NCBI RefSeq assembly: GCF_000497045.1
Contig: NW_015961988.1
Location: 840,429-904,428, forward strand
Origin: Kalmanozyma brasiliensis GHG001
Lineage: Eukaryota > Basidiomycota > Ustilaginomycetes > Ustilaginales
Length of the DNA: 64,000 bases
Direction of reading: 5' to 3'
The notes under the pieces are model-generated. The model searched no databases, was not told where the DNA came from, and worked only from the letters and a program-made list of their open reading frames with translations. Below are positions 28,797 through 39,690 of the stretch, piece after piece (position 1 is the first letter of the stretch; each line of letters starts with the position of its first letter). A program made the position numbers and the translations under genes.

Positions 28797-29573
28797 GCGT
28801 ATTCACCTTCGCTCTTGTCTCTTCGCTCTCGTTTTCTCGGCTCTTTCACCACTGCGTCGTCAATCGCGTCGCTTTGTACATCACATGCACATCACACACA
28901 CACACGCATTTACTGCAGCGTAGATCGATCTCTTCGTTGCGCCAAAATATCATCCCCCGACGCAAAATCTGTGCGGGGGTTATCTCACGTTTCTTGTCGT
29001 CTTGAGCGGTTTTCATGTGTGGAAGAGGGTGTGTATCCTTGAGATTGTGGGGGTGTGTCTGAACAATAGAACCGGCACCTGCGATATGGTGAGGAGCGAC
29101 TGCATCGGGCCGGTTTCGCCGATCGGACTGGCCTTTTCTCGACCCCCTTTTTTGGTCAGCCTTATCACGGGAAGAAACGCGGCAATCCACACACTCGTAG
29201 TTCGGCTAACAAGTGAGTTGCGGAAGGAAGTGTTCCGCCCGTTCTCAACAACAGCTTTGTGTGCACAAGAAGAGGTCGGTAAGGTGATAAGCAAGCGAGA
29301 GCGTGCTTGGCGGCATGGTTTCGGAGCGAGAGCTGCGGGTTCCGGCGGCGAGCGGGGCTGTATGAGAGAAAGGTTTGCATTGCCGTTGGGCCTTCTTCGT
29401 CCAGAAAGGTGCTTATCGTCCATCTCGGTTGTCGATGGTTCGTGCTTGGCGCTCGTCTCCACCGAACCTACTCCTGAGCGAGGGATCATATAAGACACAG
29501 CGCTAGCTGTCGAACAATGCCCAGACCATCACCCACATTCGGCTCGAACGATTCCAAGAAGCTAAAAGGAAAG
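28797..29573. other. Intergenic region, eL43 to amidase
   Basis: Contains the eL43 3' flank with a short (CA)n tract near 28893-28910 and the amidase promoter. Small ORFs on both strands are not supported as genes. Confidence 0.5.
29488..29494 (+). promoter_or_regulatory. TATA box of the amidase gene
   Basis: CATATAA at 29488-29494. A transcript starting about 30 nt downstream would begin at or after the upstream ATG at 29517, which favours the second ATG at 29574 as the real start. Confidence 0.5.
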
Positions 29574-31391
29574 ATGGCGCGAATCAAGCTCGCCGCGACC
29601 TCCAGTCTCCTCGTCGTGCTGCTCGGCGTGATACTGGCCTACCTGTCGGGCGCGCACTCCGCTGCAACCGGCATCACGGACGAGCTACCTTTCAGCTCGA
29701 CGGATCCGACCTCGTTCTACAGCGACACGGTCAAACGGAACCACAACAGCACGCTCGATCTGCTCGAAGCGACCATCGACGAGCTCTCGAAGGGCCTCTC
29801 CTCTGGCGCATTCACCAGTGTTCAACTGGTCGAAGCGTACCTGTCCCGTATCGAGGAGGTCAACATCGCCGGTCCTGGACTGCGGGCGATCATCGAGACG
29901 AGTCCCGTGGCTCTATCGTACGCTGCGAAACTCGATGCTGAACGCGCGGCGGGCCGCTCGCGTGGTGCGCTGCACGGCATACCCATCGTCATCAAGGACA
30001 ACGTCGCTACGCACCCGGAGCTCGGGATGAACACGACTGCGGGGAGCTATACTTTGCTGAACAGTTTGCCGAGCGCCGACTCGCCGAGCGTGCAAACGCT
30101 GCGCAAGGCGGGAGCGGTGATCCTGGGCAAAGCCAACATGTCTGTCTGGGCCCAAGCGCGCGGCCTGGTCAACCAGACGCAGGGTTACAGTCCGAGAGGA
30201 GGCTTTGGGACCAGCGCATACTGGCCTGCGGGAAACCCATGTAGCTCTTCCTCGGGGTCAGCGGTGGCGGTAGCTGCCGGTCTCGCCGCTGCTAGTGTTG
30301 GTAGTCAGACGTCCGGGTCGATCATCTGCCCGGCGAGCTACAACAACATTGTTGGGATCAAGCCTACCGTCGGGCTGATCAGCCGGTCAGGAGTGATCCC
30401 GATCAGTTCCACGCAGGACTCGGCAGGGCCGTTCGGGCGGACGGTGAAGGACGTAGCGCACATGCTGACTGCCATGGCCCATCACGGGAGGGACGAGGGG
30501 GATAACGCCACCTGGACGCAACCCGCACGTGTCGCAAAGGGGATCGACTACGCCGCTGCCCGACACTTCTCGCTCTCCACCCCGCGACTGGACGGTGTGA
30601 GACTAGGCTATTCCGGAGAGACCTTCTTTGCCAATCGCAGCGTTCAAAACTTCGACGAATCGGTGCTAGAGGCGTACCGCCAATCACTCGAGGTGCTCCG
30701 CGGTCTCGGCGCAACACTGGTCGAAGTGACCCTCGACAGCATTGGCAACGCTACCGACCCATCCGCCACCGCCTACTACAATACCAGCGACAACACGCAG
30801 ACGGTGCTGTGGCAGACCGAGATGCGTGTTGGACTGGAGAGGTACATCGGTGGGCTGAGCGAGGTTCCTTCTGCCGTGTACGACTTGGGTGGCATCATCT
30901 ACTTCGGCATTGCCAACCCCGAGCTCGAGCTGGCGGGTAACCAGACGGATCAGGGGTTCCTCGTTCAAGCGCTGATGACGCGGCCGAATGCAACGGTGGA
31001 CGGATATCGCGAGCACGGCTTTAGGTTGTCGAGGGAGCAAGGCATTGATGGAGCACTGCAGCGGTATGGTGTGTCGGCCATCGTGAGCCCCAGTGGCGGC
31101 GATTGGCCGTTGTATCCGATTGCGGATCGCGCACAGTACCCCGTCATCGGCGTGCCAATGGGTTTCTACGCGAACGACACTGCTGTCGGTCAAGACTTCC
31201 CCTACTACCCCTTCCCGCGCGCACCCACGGGCATCTCGTTCACGAGTACGAAGTGGACCGAACCCGTGCTGTTGAGGGTGGCACACGCATACGAGATGGC
31301 AACCAACGTCCGGTTCCAGAGGAAGCCATTCGATGCTGCTACAGCAAAGAGTCAGATCGGCAAGCTTGTCGCTCCCGCCAACTCGGCGTAG
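29574..31391 (+). CDS. Amidase-signature enzyme, secreted or membrane-anchored
   Basis: A 605-residue hydrolase of the amidase-signature family. I chose the ATG at 29574 (MARIKLAATSS) because it opens directly into a hydrophobic N-terminal segment (signal peptide or signal anchor) and because of the TATA position; an upstream in-frame ATG at 29517 would add 19 residues. Counting from 29517, the Ser-Ser-Lys triad is visible: Lys160 in GIPIVIKDN, the cis-Ser in CSSSSGSAVAVAAG (about 245) and the nucleophile Ser268 in SQTSGSIICPAS, followed by IVGIKPTVGLISRSG. Several N-x-S/T sites (for example NHNST, NMSV, NQT) fit an extracytoplasmic location. The substrate amide is unknown. Converges on the G-alpha gene. 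Confidence 0.87.
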   Translation: MARIKLAATSSLLVVLLGVILAYLSGAHSAATGITDELPFSSTDPTSFYSDTVKRNHNSTLDLLEATIDELSKGLSSGAFTSVQLVEAYLSRIEEVNIAGPGLRAIIETSPVALSYAAKLDAERAAGRSRGALHGIPIVIKDNVATHPELGMNTTAGSYTLLNSLPSADSPSVQTLRKAGAVILGKANMSVWAQARGLVNQTQGYSPRGGFGTSAYWPAGNPCSSSSGSAVAVAAGLAAASVGSQTSGSIICPASYNNIVGIKPTVGLISRSGVIPISSTQDSAGPFGRTVKDVAHMLTAMAHHGRDEGDNATWTQPARVAKGIDYAAARHFSLSTPRLDGVRLGYSGETFFANRSVQNFDESVLEAYRQSLEVLRGLGATLVEVTLDSIGNATDPSATAYYNTSDNTQTVLWQTEMRVGLERYIGGLSEVPSAVYDLGGIIYFGIANPELELAGNQTDQGFLVQALMTRPNATVDGYREHGFRLSREQGIDGALQRYGVSAIVSPSGGDWPLYPIADRAQYPVIGVPMGFYANDTAVGQDFPYYPFPRAPTGISFTSTKWTEPVLLRVAHAYEMATNVRFQRKPFDAATAKSQIGKLVAPANSA

Positions 31392-31630
31392 ATGGGGTTT
31401 GGCGCAATGGAAGCAAATGAACATTGCAAGCGTGCGATCTCTGGCGAGTGGCGCAGGTGGGTCGGCTGGCTGAAATGAACGTATGTGATTGCGAGATAAA
31501 AATACAAGTGGCGCCAGGATGCGAGGGGATGTGATTAAGGCGGAGCAGTATGGGGTTGCGCATTGCAGAGGTGAGGAATGCCAGTGTCGAAGCATCCAGC
31601 TTGACACAGCTGATCGAGGGTTGCGCCCAA

Positions 31631-32701
31631 CTAGAGCACGATGTCCCTCAGGTTGTTCGTCAGGATGATATCCGTAACGCTGGCCATGACGATCTTTAAC
31701 AGGCTGACGTCGGTGGCATTGGTAAAGCTCGGGTAGACTTCTTTGGTCGAGCTTCTGTTGAGCCGGCAGAAGCGGCTCTTGAAGTAGTTCCTTGCAGCGT
31801 TGAAGTCCTGATCGTCTCCCTCGTAATCCGGGAAGTAGTGCTTGACGCTCGAATAGGCGATCTTCTGGCGAAAGACGTCGACCTTGTTGAGAAACAGGAT
31901 CATCGATGTCCTTGTGAACCATTTCGAGTTGCAAATGGAATCGAACAGCATCAATGCTTCCTGCATCTGGTTCGAATCCTTGTCCTCGACCAGGCACGAG
32001 TCGTACCCCGAAAGCGCGACGCAGAAGAGCACCGCCGTGACATTTTCGAAGCAGTGGATCCACTTTTTGCGCTCAGAACGCTGACCACCGACGTCAAAAA
32101 TGCGGTAGACGTGGTCTTGCAATGGAAAGGTGGTCTCGATGATGCCTGTGGTCTTGTTGCGACACCGCAAGATGTCTGCTTCCGTGGGGTTGTACGATGG
32201 CTGGAAAAGTCGGTCGAGGTCGGCGTAGTAGTACGCCATGTTGTCTGGCACTGCAGCCTCATTTCCTCTCCTGTAGACCGACTGAACGCCCGCATCCAGC
32301 CAGAGATCCTTGAGCGCCACGAGGTAGCGGCTCGGGAACGGCTCGTCCTCCGAGATGTCCGGATAGCTCACAAAGAGCGAGAGGTGCTCGACATTGGCAG
32401 GATCGTGCAGATCGACGGTCCATTCCTCCATGACATCGAGAATGGTCTTCATGCCTTGAACGAGGTTGAGGAAAACGAGACGACGAAAGTTCTCGCGCTC
32501 CTCCGAGGTGAAGGGGATGTGGTGGATGATTCGCATCGACTTGAGGATGGTGGATTTGCCGCTCTCTCCAGCACCCAAGAGGAGCAGCTTGACTTCGCGA
32601 GCGAGCGTCTTTTCATCTTCCCTGATCTTGAGATCGAGCGCTCGTGACTTCTTGTATTCGGGAGTGTCGCGAGCCTGTTCCGCCGACATGCACGCGCCCA
32701 T
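31631..32701 (-). CDS. gpa2: Heterotrimeric G-protein alpha subunit (Gpa2-like)
   Basis: A 356-residue G-alpha protein that couples membrane receptors to intracellular signalling. Visible elements: N-myristoylation Gly2 and palmitoylation candidate Cys4 (MGACMS), P-loop GAGESGKS (43-50), switch I with Arg181 and Thr184 (RNKTTG), switch II DVGGQ (203-207, Gln207 catalytic), NKVD (272-275) and the TNATD-type guanine-binding motif. The C-terminus LTNNLRDIVL lacks the Cys at position -4 needed for pertussis-toxin ADP-ribosylation, which sets it apart from Gi-like fungal subunits. Assignment to Gpa2 of the four smut G-alpha proteins rests on remembered length and N-terminus and is less certain than the family. 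Single exon. Confidence 0.88.
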   Translation of the reverse strand: MGACMSAEQARDTPEYKKSRALDLKIREDEKTLAREVKLLLLGAGESGKSTILKSMRIIHHIPFTSEERENFRRLVFLNLVQGMKTILDVMEEWTVDLHDPANVEHLSLFVSYPDISEDEPFPSRYLVALKDLWLDAGVQSVYRRGNEAAVPDNMAYYYADLDRLFQPSYNPTEADILRCRNKTTGIIETTFPLQDHVYRIFDVGGQRSERKKWIHCFENVTAVLFCVALSGYDSCLVEDKDSNQMQEALMLFDSICNSKWFTRTSMILFLNKVDVFRQKIAYSSVKHYFPDYEGDDQDFNAARNYFKSRFCRLNRSSTKEVYPSFTNATDVSLLKIVMASVTDIILTNNLRDIVL

Positions 32702-35072
32702 CTTGGCAAGTGTGTCTTGTGACTGCGCAGACGAGTCGCGCTGTTCGGAGATGCCGGGTGGTGATTACTTCGGAAACGGCGGTGCCGAGTGGCTGAACGA
32801 GCGCAACAGAGCTTGGGCCAGTAGTGACCGAATGGCTAGAAGCTGACTGTCGTCGAGCGTGATCGGATGGGATCCGGTGGAGGACGAAGCAAGCTCGTCG
32901 GAAGCGCGCCGATGGATTGGCAACGTATTCTTGGACGCGCGGTGTCGAGGGTGAGATCGTAGACTGAGCGGTGCGCTTGCGTAGATCGCAGGTACAATGA
33001 TGGAGGTAGGGAGCGGGACGGTCAGGCACCAGAGAGATGAAGGTTGATGGTTGAGGAAAGAAGGAAAGAGGTAAGGATGGACAAGCGAAAAAGACGAGGA
33101 TGGATGCGTCTGGCGAATGTGTGCGGGGAATCGGATCCTTTGACAGGCACTCAAGCGCAGCCAAATTTCGTTCCGACAAAAAGACCCTGAAATCCAAACT
33201 TCCACTTTCAAGCGCTGCGCTGGCTCAGCGATTAGCGTCCGGCGGTACAAGGTGGGTCGATGAAGGAGATGAGATGGCAGGACAGCTGCTTCAGCCTCAA
33301 AGCTTTCGCCTACAGATGCGATGCGATGCGATGCGATGCGATGCACTGCCAGACGTGAGAAAGAGAGGAAAGGAGGCTTGATCCGCGCTTAGTTTGTGGT
33401 GAAACTGCGTAACAACGCTCTCTCCTTTCACCGGCGCAGACGAACGCAGCTGAGTTGGATTCGCCCTTGTCAGACTCGAGGCTAATCTATAGCTTGCTCA
33501 GGACACGGTACGGAAACAGCTCGGATCCAGTCGACTGATGCATGCTAGAAGCTGAGCCCTTTAGCAAGCTTCCGACTCCGAGATCAGAGTGGGCTGCCCA
33601 AGAGAGACGGAAACGACAGGAGGTGGGCTGGCAGGAAAGGTGCTGCAGCCTGGCAAACAAGCAAGCGTGGGTGGGTGGCTTGAGTGGTCAGTGTGGGCGT
33701 GGCCACCTGTCTCGCTTAGCCAGCTATCCGAATGCATAGCGCTGCGCACGCGTGGGTCTGATTTTTGGCTCTTTTCCTCAGTTGCATGCTCTCTCTCTCT
33801 TGGCAACAAGGCGCCAAAGCGGAGTGCCAATCCCAGCGGGATCTCTGTTTTTTGCATTTCTTTTTCGGAAAGCGTTCCGGATATGGCGACACCTCTCACT
33901 CAGCTCTATTGTCGGGCTGACCGAGGCGACCGGGCGAATTCTTCTACTGTTTGATAGATTGCATTTAAGACTCTCTTCGCGAAGCGATCCGGATGCAAAG
34001 CGCAACTGGGATCCGCGAGGTGGTTGATGAGCTGCCGATCGAGGAGGAAGCAAGCTGCACAATCAGCGCTGCTGCAGGTGCATGTCGAGTGCTCACTGTT
34101 CAGCTTGGTCCTCCCTTGAAGAAGCGCACCAAGGTCAAAGCTGCTACACATAATCTTGGACGAACAACACCGCTAATTGGGCGGTCCAAGCAGTCATGCA
34201 GCGAGATGCGATCCTGACCCGGAGTTGGCTAGCCGGCTATCCGACCACATCGAGCCATGCACCCCTTTGTTCTTTGCCCATTGTGCGTGAGAACATGCGA
34301 GACAGACAATGGCAGAGCGGTCGATTCTCGGGTGGCCCTCCTTCATGTTGCTCCCGTGAGAATGAGATCGCTTCTGCTTTAGTGAGCTCGCTCGTGCTTC
34401 ATTCGCGCTTTCCCACGGTGCCTTGCTTTGAAGAGAATTGCTGGGGCCATCTCGACGTCGTCGGTGCACAGGGCTCCCACGGCGAATGGTCTGCACTTCA
34501 CAAAGGAGCGCATGCTACCGTCAATGCCGACGATGGGACCTGCACGATGCGATCGGGCCAGCCTGGTGGCCTGGGTCCTTGTCAGGGGTGCAGCAACTGT
34601 ATGTTGTGGACCCTTCGACGAAGTTTCTCTGCAGTCGTACACACCTGACATTGCCACCAATGCCTGCCACTCGACGTGCCGACATCCGATGGAAATACAG
34701 GGACAGCAAGAAGCTTTCCACGAGGTGTCTCTCATTTGACGAGGTAATGAGACGAGACAAGAGCGTGCAACAGCTGTCACAATGAAGTTGCGCAGTTGAT
34801 ATCGATCTACAGCGGCGATGCTAGCAACCAGCTCGAGAACGTCAGGGGCTGGAATTTTTTCGCGTTCGCGTTCGCTTTGACGACGATGACGATCTCACAA
34901 ATTCTAGAAAATCGCACCTCAAAGCTGACACACTCGGTGCCGACCTGTGGAAAATTTGGAGATCTTCTTGACACCCTCGCAGCTACACCATCGTCTTGCC
35001 ATAAGACGTCTCGAGCATCATCACACATCGCAACGAGAGGCATCGTCCATCTCGAGACTGCACAAGGCTATC
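32702..35072. other. Long intergenic region between G-alpha gene and uL29m
   Basis: 2.4 kb with no supported gene. The first part is the 5' flank of the G-alpha gene with a GATGC pentanucleotide repeat. The last 250 bp, with AT-rich patches around 34855-34960, is the uL29m promoter. ORFs up to about 150 codons occur on both strands but overlap and show no family features. Confidence 0.5.
33315..33344. repeat. (GATGC)6 pentanucleotide microsatellite
   Basis: Six perfect tandem copies of GATGC in the upstream region of the G-alpha gene. Confidence 0.92.
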
Positions 35073-35792
35073 ATGTCGTCGTCAAGAAGCGTCCTCACGC
35101 GCGTCTCGCAGCCTCTCCGAGCGTCTGCTGCCACAGCACGCAACATCTCCTCCTCATCTCGTCTGGCGCAAGCGCCCGTCCCACGCCCGACCAAGCCAGC
35201 CTCGCAAACGCAGCCCTCGCTGCCGCCTACACCAAAGTCGCAGCTCGAACAGATCAAGCAGTACCCCGCGCATCCTCTGCTCCAATTCTTCCGCACCCGC
35301 CCGCACGAGATCAGCGACAAGGCGCTCGGCGGGCCCGCAGCCTACGAGACGGGGAGCAAGGACTCCATCACTCCACCCAAGTTCCATGTGCGTCTTCCGC
35401 ATGCTGTTCACCAGAGTGATTTGCGCAAGGACGGCGATAGTCGCTCCTGGCTCGCCTCCGAACTTCGCTTGAAAAGCAGTAAGGATCTGCACACGTTGTG
35501 GTACGTGTTGCTGATGGAGAGGAACAGGCTGGCAACGAGCTGGGAGGAGCTCAACAGGGTTGGCGCACGTCAGGCCGCCAACATGTGGTCTCAGAACTTG
35601 GGAAGGAAGAACCACAGGGTGAGGAAGAGCATGGCTAGGATCAAATTTGTGTTGAACGAGAGGAGGTTGGCGTTGATCGAGGCGCAAAAGCAGGTCAGGG
35701 AGGCGACACCAATGCCAGAGCCGGGTCAGGGAGGCAGCTTGTTCGAGGAGGCTGATGTTGAGGTGATGCCGGCGTCAGGAATAAAGCAATAG
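35073..35792 (+). CDS. MRPL4: Mitochondrial large-subunit ribosomal protein uL29m (MRPL4/MRP-L47)
   Basis: A component of the mitochondrial large ribosomal subunit near the exit tunnel. Start chosen at 35073 (MSSSRSVLTRV), which gives an Arg/Ser/Ala-rich presequence suited to mitochondrial import; the frame is open 42 codons further upstream but that is untranslated-looking. Of 239 residues, the conserved MRP-L47 core lies at about 122-210: DSRSWLASELRLKSSKDLH, LWYVLLMERNRLATSWEE and the basic KNHRVRKSMARIKFVLNER. A Pro/Gln-rich linker (35-60) sits between presequence and core. Single exon. It converges with eS24. Confidence 0.88.
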   Translation: MSSSRSVLTRVSQPLRASAATARNISSSSRLAQAPVPRPTKPASQTQPSLPPTPKSQLEQIKQYPAHPLLQFFRTRPHEISDKALGGPAAYETGSKDSITPPKFHVRLPHAVHQSDLRKDGDSRSWLASELRLKSSKDLHTLWYVLLMERNRLATSWEELNRVGARQAANMWSQNLGRKNHRVRKSMARIKFVLNERRLALIEAQKQVREATPMPEPGQGGSLFEEADVEVMPASGIKQ

Positions 35793-36459
35793 AGAGAGCA
35801 GAACCTCACCTACCACTGCATCCTTCAAGCTCAGAACCCCGCAACGTCAGCATGTAACAGTATCCATCTCAATCCACTTTTTGCATCACATTCAGTGCTG
35901 TGTCTTCGAGCCTTGTTCGAAGTGTGAACTCACCACGACCGCCTGGTGTCAAGGTCAGGACCCACAGTCTAAAGCATAGACGTGCCGGCATCTGCCGTGA
36001 ATCACTGACCTCTCAGCTCGACGCCATCTCAGATCAAGCATAGCGCAACCCACGAGCGCAACTTTCGGAACATGTCGAATGGATAGTGACACCGCCTTCT
36101 TTCGATATTTCGGGGTGTGAAGTTTTGGGAGTCGAACTAGCAGACATACGTGAGTCCAAAGCTCTGAAAGGGAGATACGAGTTGATGGTACAATTGCAGT
36201 AGAGTGTGTGTGATGGGAATGATGCAGTGGTAATTTTGGTAGAGCCTGCGTGCATAGATGTATCACATCAGCATTCGGGAGACGCTATGATGTTGTCGAC
36301 GTCGAAAGAAGGGGCGAAAGCACGTCGGCAGTGCGATGAACCAAGGCTGATGAGAACACCACGGCACATCCTCGTAAGAAAAGCAAGGCTGCTGCAGGTG
36401 AGGACGAGAAAGGTGCTGAAACGAAGAGAAGGAAGCGATCGATGCAGGACGACCACCGT
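35793..36459. other. Convergent 3' intergenic region, uL29m / eS24
   Basis: 667 bp of 3' flanks of two convergent genes. Small minus-strand ORFs (about 100 codons) have no recognisable content. No RNA gene seen. Confidence 0.5.
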
Positions 36460-37716
36460 TTACTTCTTCTTGGCAGCCTCGCTGGCCTTGACCTTCTTGG
36501 TACCACGGACCTTCTTGGCACGGTTCTTGCGCTCCTTGCGCAGCTTTCGCGAGGCCTTCTCGGTCTTCTCGGCGAGGCCGACGCGCACCAGGCGGTGCTT
36601 GGGCTCGAACTTCATCGACTCGCGCGAGTCGTAGACAAGGGCAAAGCCGGTCGAGCGTCCACCACCGAAGGCAGTGCGCATGCCGAACACGATGCACTGC
36701 TCCTTGGGCGTCTTGTACATCTCCGAGAGCTTCTCCGAGAGCTCAGCCTTGGAGACGTTGGGGCGAGCAGGGTGGATGACATCCAGCACCATCTGCTTCC
36801 TTTGGAGCAGACGGTTGGTGATGAACTTGCGGGTTCGCAGGGTGACGGGAGAAGTGGAGTCCTACGAGTTTGCAAATGAAGCAAGCAATGCGGGTAGGAT
36901 GGTTAGTAGACTGAGGCGGGCAATGAACGAAAGTCGGGAGGAAGCGAATGCCAGATCATGATCGACACTCTGATGCCGCTGCTGTGAACTGGATACTGGT
37001 AGGAGAACGTTGAGAAAGTCGAGATGTAGGAGGGCGGCGAGACGTGTGATTGGCGACTCATCGGTGCTGGACGGTGGCCTAAAGCGTGGTGAACCCGAGC
37101 ACTTGAGTAGGAGCCCCACTGGCATGTACTGCCTTTGCATGCCGTCTCCAAGCCCTTAGCTACCAGTTGCGATGCCCTGGCAGCTGTTCGCTCCATCGAC
37201 AGCACACTCCGGTCCTTCGTCGCCATGTCCGCAGCACGCAAGCAGCTGAGTGTCACGCGGTCCGATGCACCACTTGCTGAAAGTCCGCTGCATCGCTATC
37301 GCTGATCAGTGCAGTGCGAACCGATCGCAATGTGCCCTTTGACTCCGTGTGCATCCGGCTGTACTGGCTGTATTCAACGCAAGCACCGAGGACCTCTCCC
37401 TCCATCATGTCTGACCCGTCCTCCGACGCGACTGCTTAGTCTCGCGGCCGCTGATAGAATGCTGATGTCGGAGCCAACCGCTTTACTGTGTGACATCGGA
37501 CTAGGCACGACATGCTGACGGAATGGGATGGCGGAGGTCGTCGTATGGTCGTACATGGACTTGCTCCAGCATGCTCTGCGACGTCTGGACTGATGTATGT
37601 TGATGCGATTGGTTGGTGTTGTGTCGGAATGCTGGCGGCTCTGGCTGTTGCAGTGTCGGATGTCGTATGATCTGGCAATGTCGTCTTCTACCCGAATGTA
37701 GGGGCATACGTACCAT
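36460..37716 (-). CDS. RPS24: 40S ribosomal protein eS24 (RPS24), two exons
   Basis: A protein of the small cytosolic ribosomal subunit. Exon 1 is 37716-37714 (the ATG alone), followed by a GTACGT donor, and exon 2 is 36861-36460 after a TAG acceptor. The joined CDS is 405 nt, 134 residues, the usual family length. The protein reads [21 protein letters not shown], then [35 protein letters not shown] and a Lys/Arg-rich C-terminus ending EAAKKK. Without exon 1 the frame would start at an internal Met and lose the conserved first 25 residues. The intron is 852 nt. The start context GTCAAGATGGTA is identical to that of eL43. Confidence 0.92.
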
Positions 37717-38316
37717 CTTGACGAATTCTTGGTGGTGACGAAGAAGAGCAAAGGATGGTGTCGAGCTCAAGGTCAAACACAGCACCAAACCGCACATCGA
37801 CCAACTCTCGCTGCTTCGCGCTAACCTTGAATTGAGGCAGCAGCCTGCTCTCGAGAGGCTCGGGCCTTGTCAGGCTCTCGTTCGCTCGCTGAGCCTGGGC
37901 TGTCTTCTCGCTCAGCTTGAGTGTCTTCCTGCTGCGTCCAACGGCAAGACTGCCTGCTGCAACCGTGAAGAATTCGGATTTCTCCCAGCCAGAATTGAGC
38001 TGGAAATTGAATACAAGTTTGAAGTGCAACAGCGAAAATCACGCGCTAGCGCGAGTCCTGACCACCTAATTCGCCGCCAATTTCGACGAAGCGTGGGAAT
38101 TTTTGATTCTCAACAACAAAGCGCGAAGAAGAACCCAAGACGTAACAACCTAACACACGCACGGCAAGCATTGTCATCGGGCAAATCTCAAGAGATCCAA
38201 CGTCTCTCCCTCGGATCTCGGCGATCCTTCCTCCACCTTTTGGACGTGCATACCGTTAGGACCCTGACCGGCTCGAGCGCTATCGACACGCACACGGTAC
38301 GATGCCGCTCTGAACC
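37717..38316. promoter_or_regulatory. Divergent promoter region, eS24 / USB1
   Basis: 600 bp between two divergent start codons. It contains AT-rich patches such as GGAATTTTTGA near 38097 and a palindromic GCGCTAGCGC at 38042-38051. No TATA box close to either start. Confidence 0.5.
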
Positions 38317-39568
38317 ATGAGCGGCGCTCTTGCCGGCCTTTCCCAGTATGTCGACTCAGACTCGGAGGCGGACGAGGAAGCAGCGCAGCTATCGAGATTA
38401 TCGTCAGCCTCCGAAGCGCGACCAGGCAAGTCGGCTGAAGGCGCACCAGTGGGAGCTCCTCCTCTAGGTCGACTCAAGAGGTAAGCGTTGACCCTCGTTG
38501 CATCTCGATTGTGTCCGGATCAAGTCGTTGACCCTGGTATATTCTGTCCATAGAAAGCTGCCGAGCCTCGAGGCCGATGCGCTAGAGCAAGATGCCACCT
38601 CGTCAACTTCGAGCCTCGCAAGTAGCACTGCCAAGAAGGTCGCAAGAGGAGACTGGCTCTGCTACTGCTTCGTCGAAGGTGAGTGGCGCCCATTTAGCCG
38701 TCGGGCATATATGTCAAAGCACGACGCTGCTCTGACAAGTGTTAACGTTGGCAATCGCAGTCTTGATCGACACTCAGCTTAGCAAGTGCGTCAGAGAAGC
38801 CCACGACTATCTGCAGCAACAGCTAGGATCGGATGACACGCTGCTCGATCTGACACAGGATCGTGTACGCGACAACGATGAGGATCGAGCGTCAGACTCT
38901 TCGTCAGGACCAGAACATCTTCACATCTCGCTGACTCGGCCACTCACGGTGCGCAGCTATGAGCGTGACGAGTTCGTCAAGGTGGCCACGGCAGAGGTGA
39001 AGCGGCTCAAGGCGAGCCTGAGGAGGTACGTGTCGCATGCTTCCAAGCCTCGATTTTGGTGGGTTGCTGATCCTCGGTCTCTGCATGATGTCTCTTAACA
39101 GCTTTGCATTCTCATTCTCGAGACTCGCCCATCTGGCAAACGACGACGCTTCGCGGCACTTTATGGTGCTCGAGGTCGGATCAGGGCGCGAACAGGTACG
39201 TTGCGAGCCAGTTCCCCCCGTCACGCTCAATTGTACTAGCTTGAATCTGACCATCGCCCGTTCGATGCCGTCCGCAACAGCTGCACACGCTTTCGACAGC
39301 GCTCAGCGCCGAGCTGCGCCGCGCCTTCCGCGCCAAGTCGTACTACGACGAAGCTCGGTTTCACGCCAGCACCACCTGCCTTATCACACCGCCTTCTAGT
39401 TCGGGCTCTGACCGGGACGAATCCGTAGAGACACTCGGTTCGCGTTTCGGCGCACTAGTGGACAGAGTGGAAGTTAGGTGCGGGTCACAGCTGCGTAAAT
39501 GCCCGCCTGTCTGGGCCGGGCGCATCGGCGTTCAGGTCGCCAATAGAGTCACGTATGTGGATCTCTGA
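38317..39568 (+). CDS. USB1: U6 snRNA phosphodiesterase USB1 (Mpn1), five exons
   Basis: A 2H-family 3'-5' exonuclease that trims and caps the 3' end of U6 snRNA in the nucleus. Exons by frame and splice signals: 38317-38480, 38554-38678, 38761-39025, 39102-39195 and 39281-39568, all with GT donors and AG acceptors. The joined CDS is 936 nt, 311 residues. The two catalytic H-x-S motifs are seen: HIS (151-153, in EHLHISLTRPLTVRSYERDEF) and HAS (244-246). Family landmarks include RKLPSLE, YCFVEVLIDTQL and FAFSFSRLAHLANDD before FMVLEVGSG. The N-terminus is acidic and Ser-rich, as usual. The introns are 72-85 nt, typical for smuts. Five exons is unusual in this mostly intronless neighbourhood. 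Confidence 0.88.
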
Positions 39569-39690
39569 GAGACTCTCGAAACAATGGACAACTGATGCCC
39601 CTTACAGCGTTCTCCTTGACCTGAAAGATTGAGAGTTTCGAGGGTGGCTGAGCAAGAGACTAAGTGGGAGAACGTCGAGGACATGTTGAG

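Noticed and set aside
36460..39568. Apparent RNA-processing cluster (USB1 and tRNA-Asp here, POP5 elsewhere in the window)
   Set aside because: The genes are far apart, on different strands and separated by unrelated genes, so their co-occurrence is best taken as chance.
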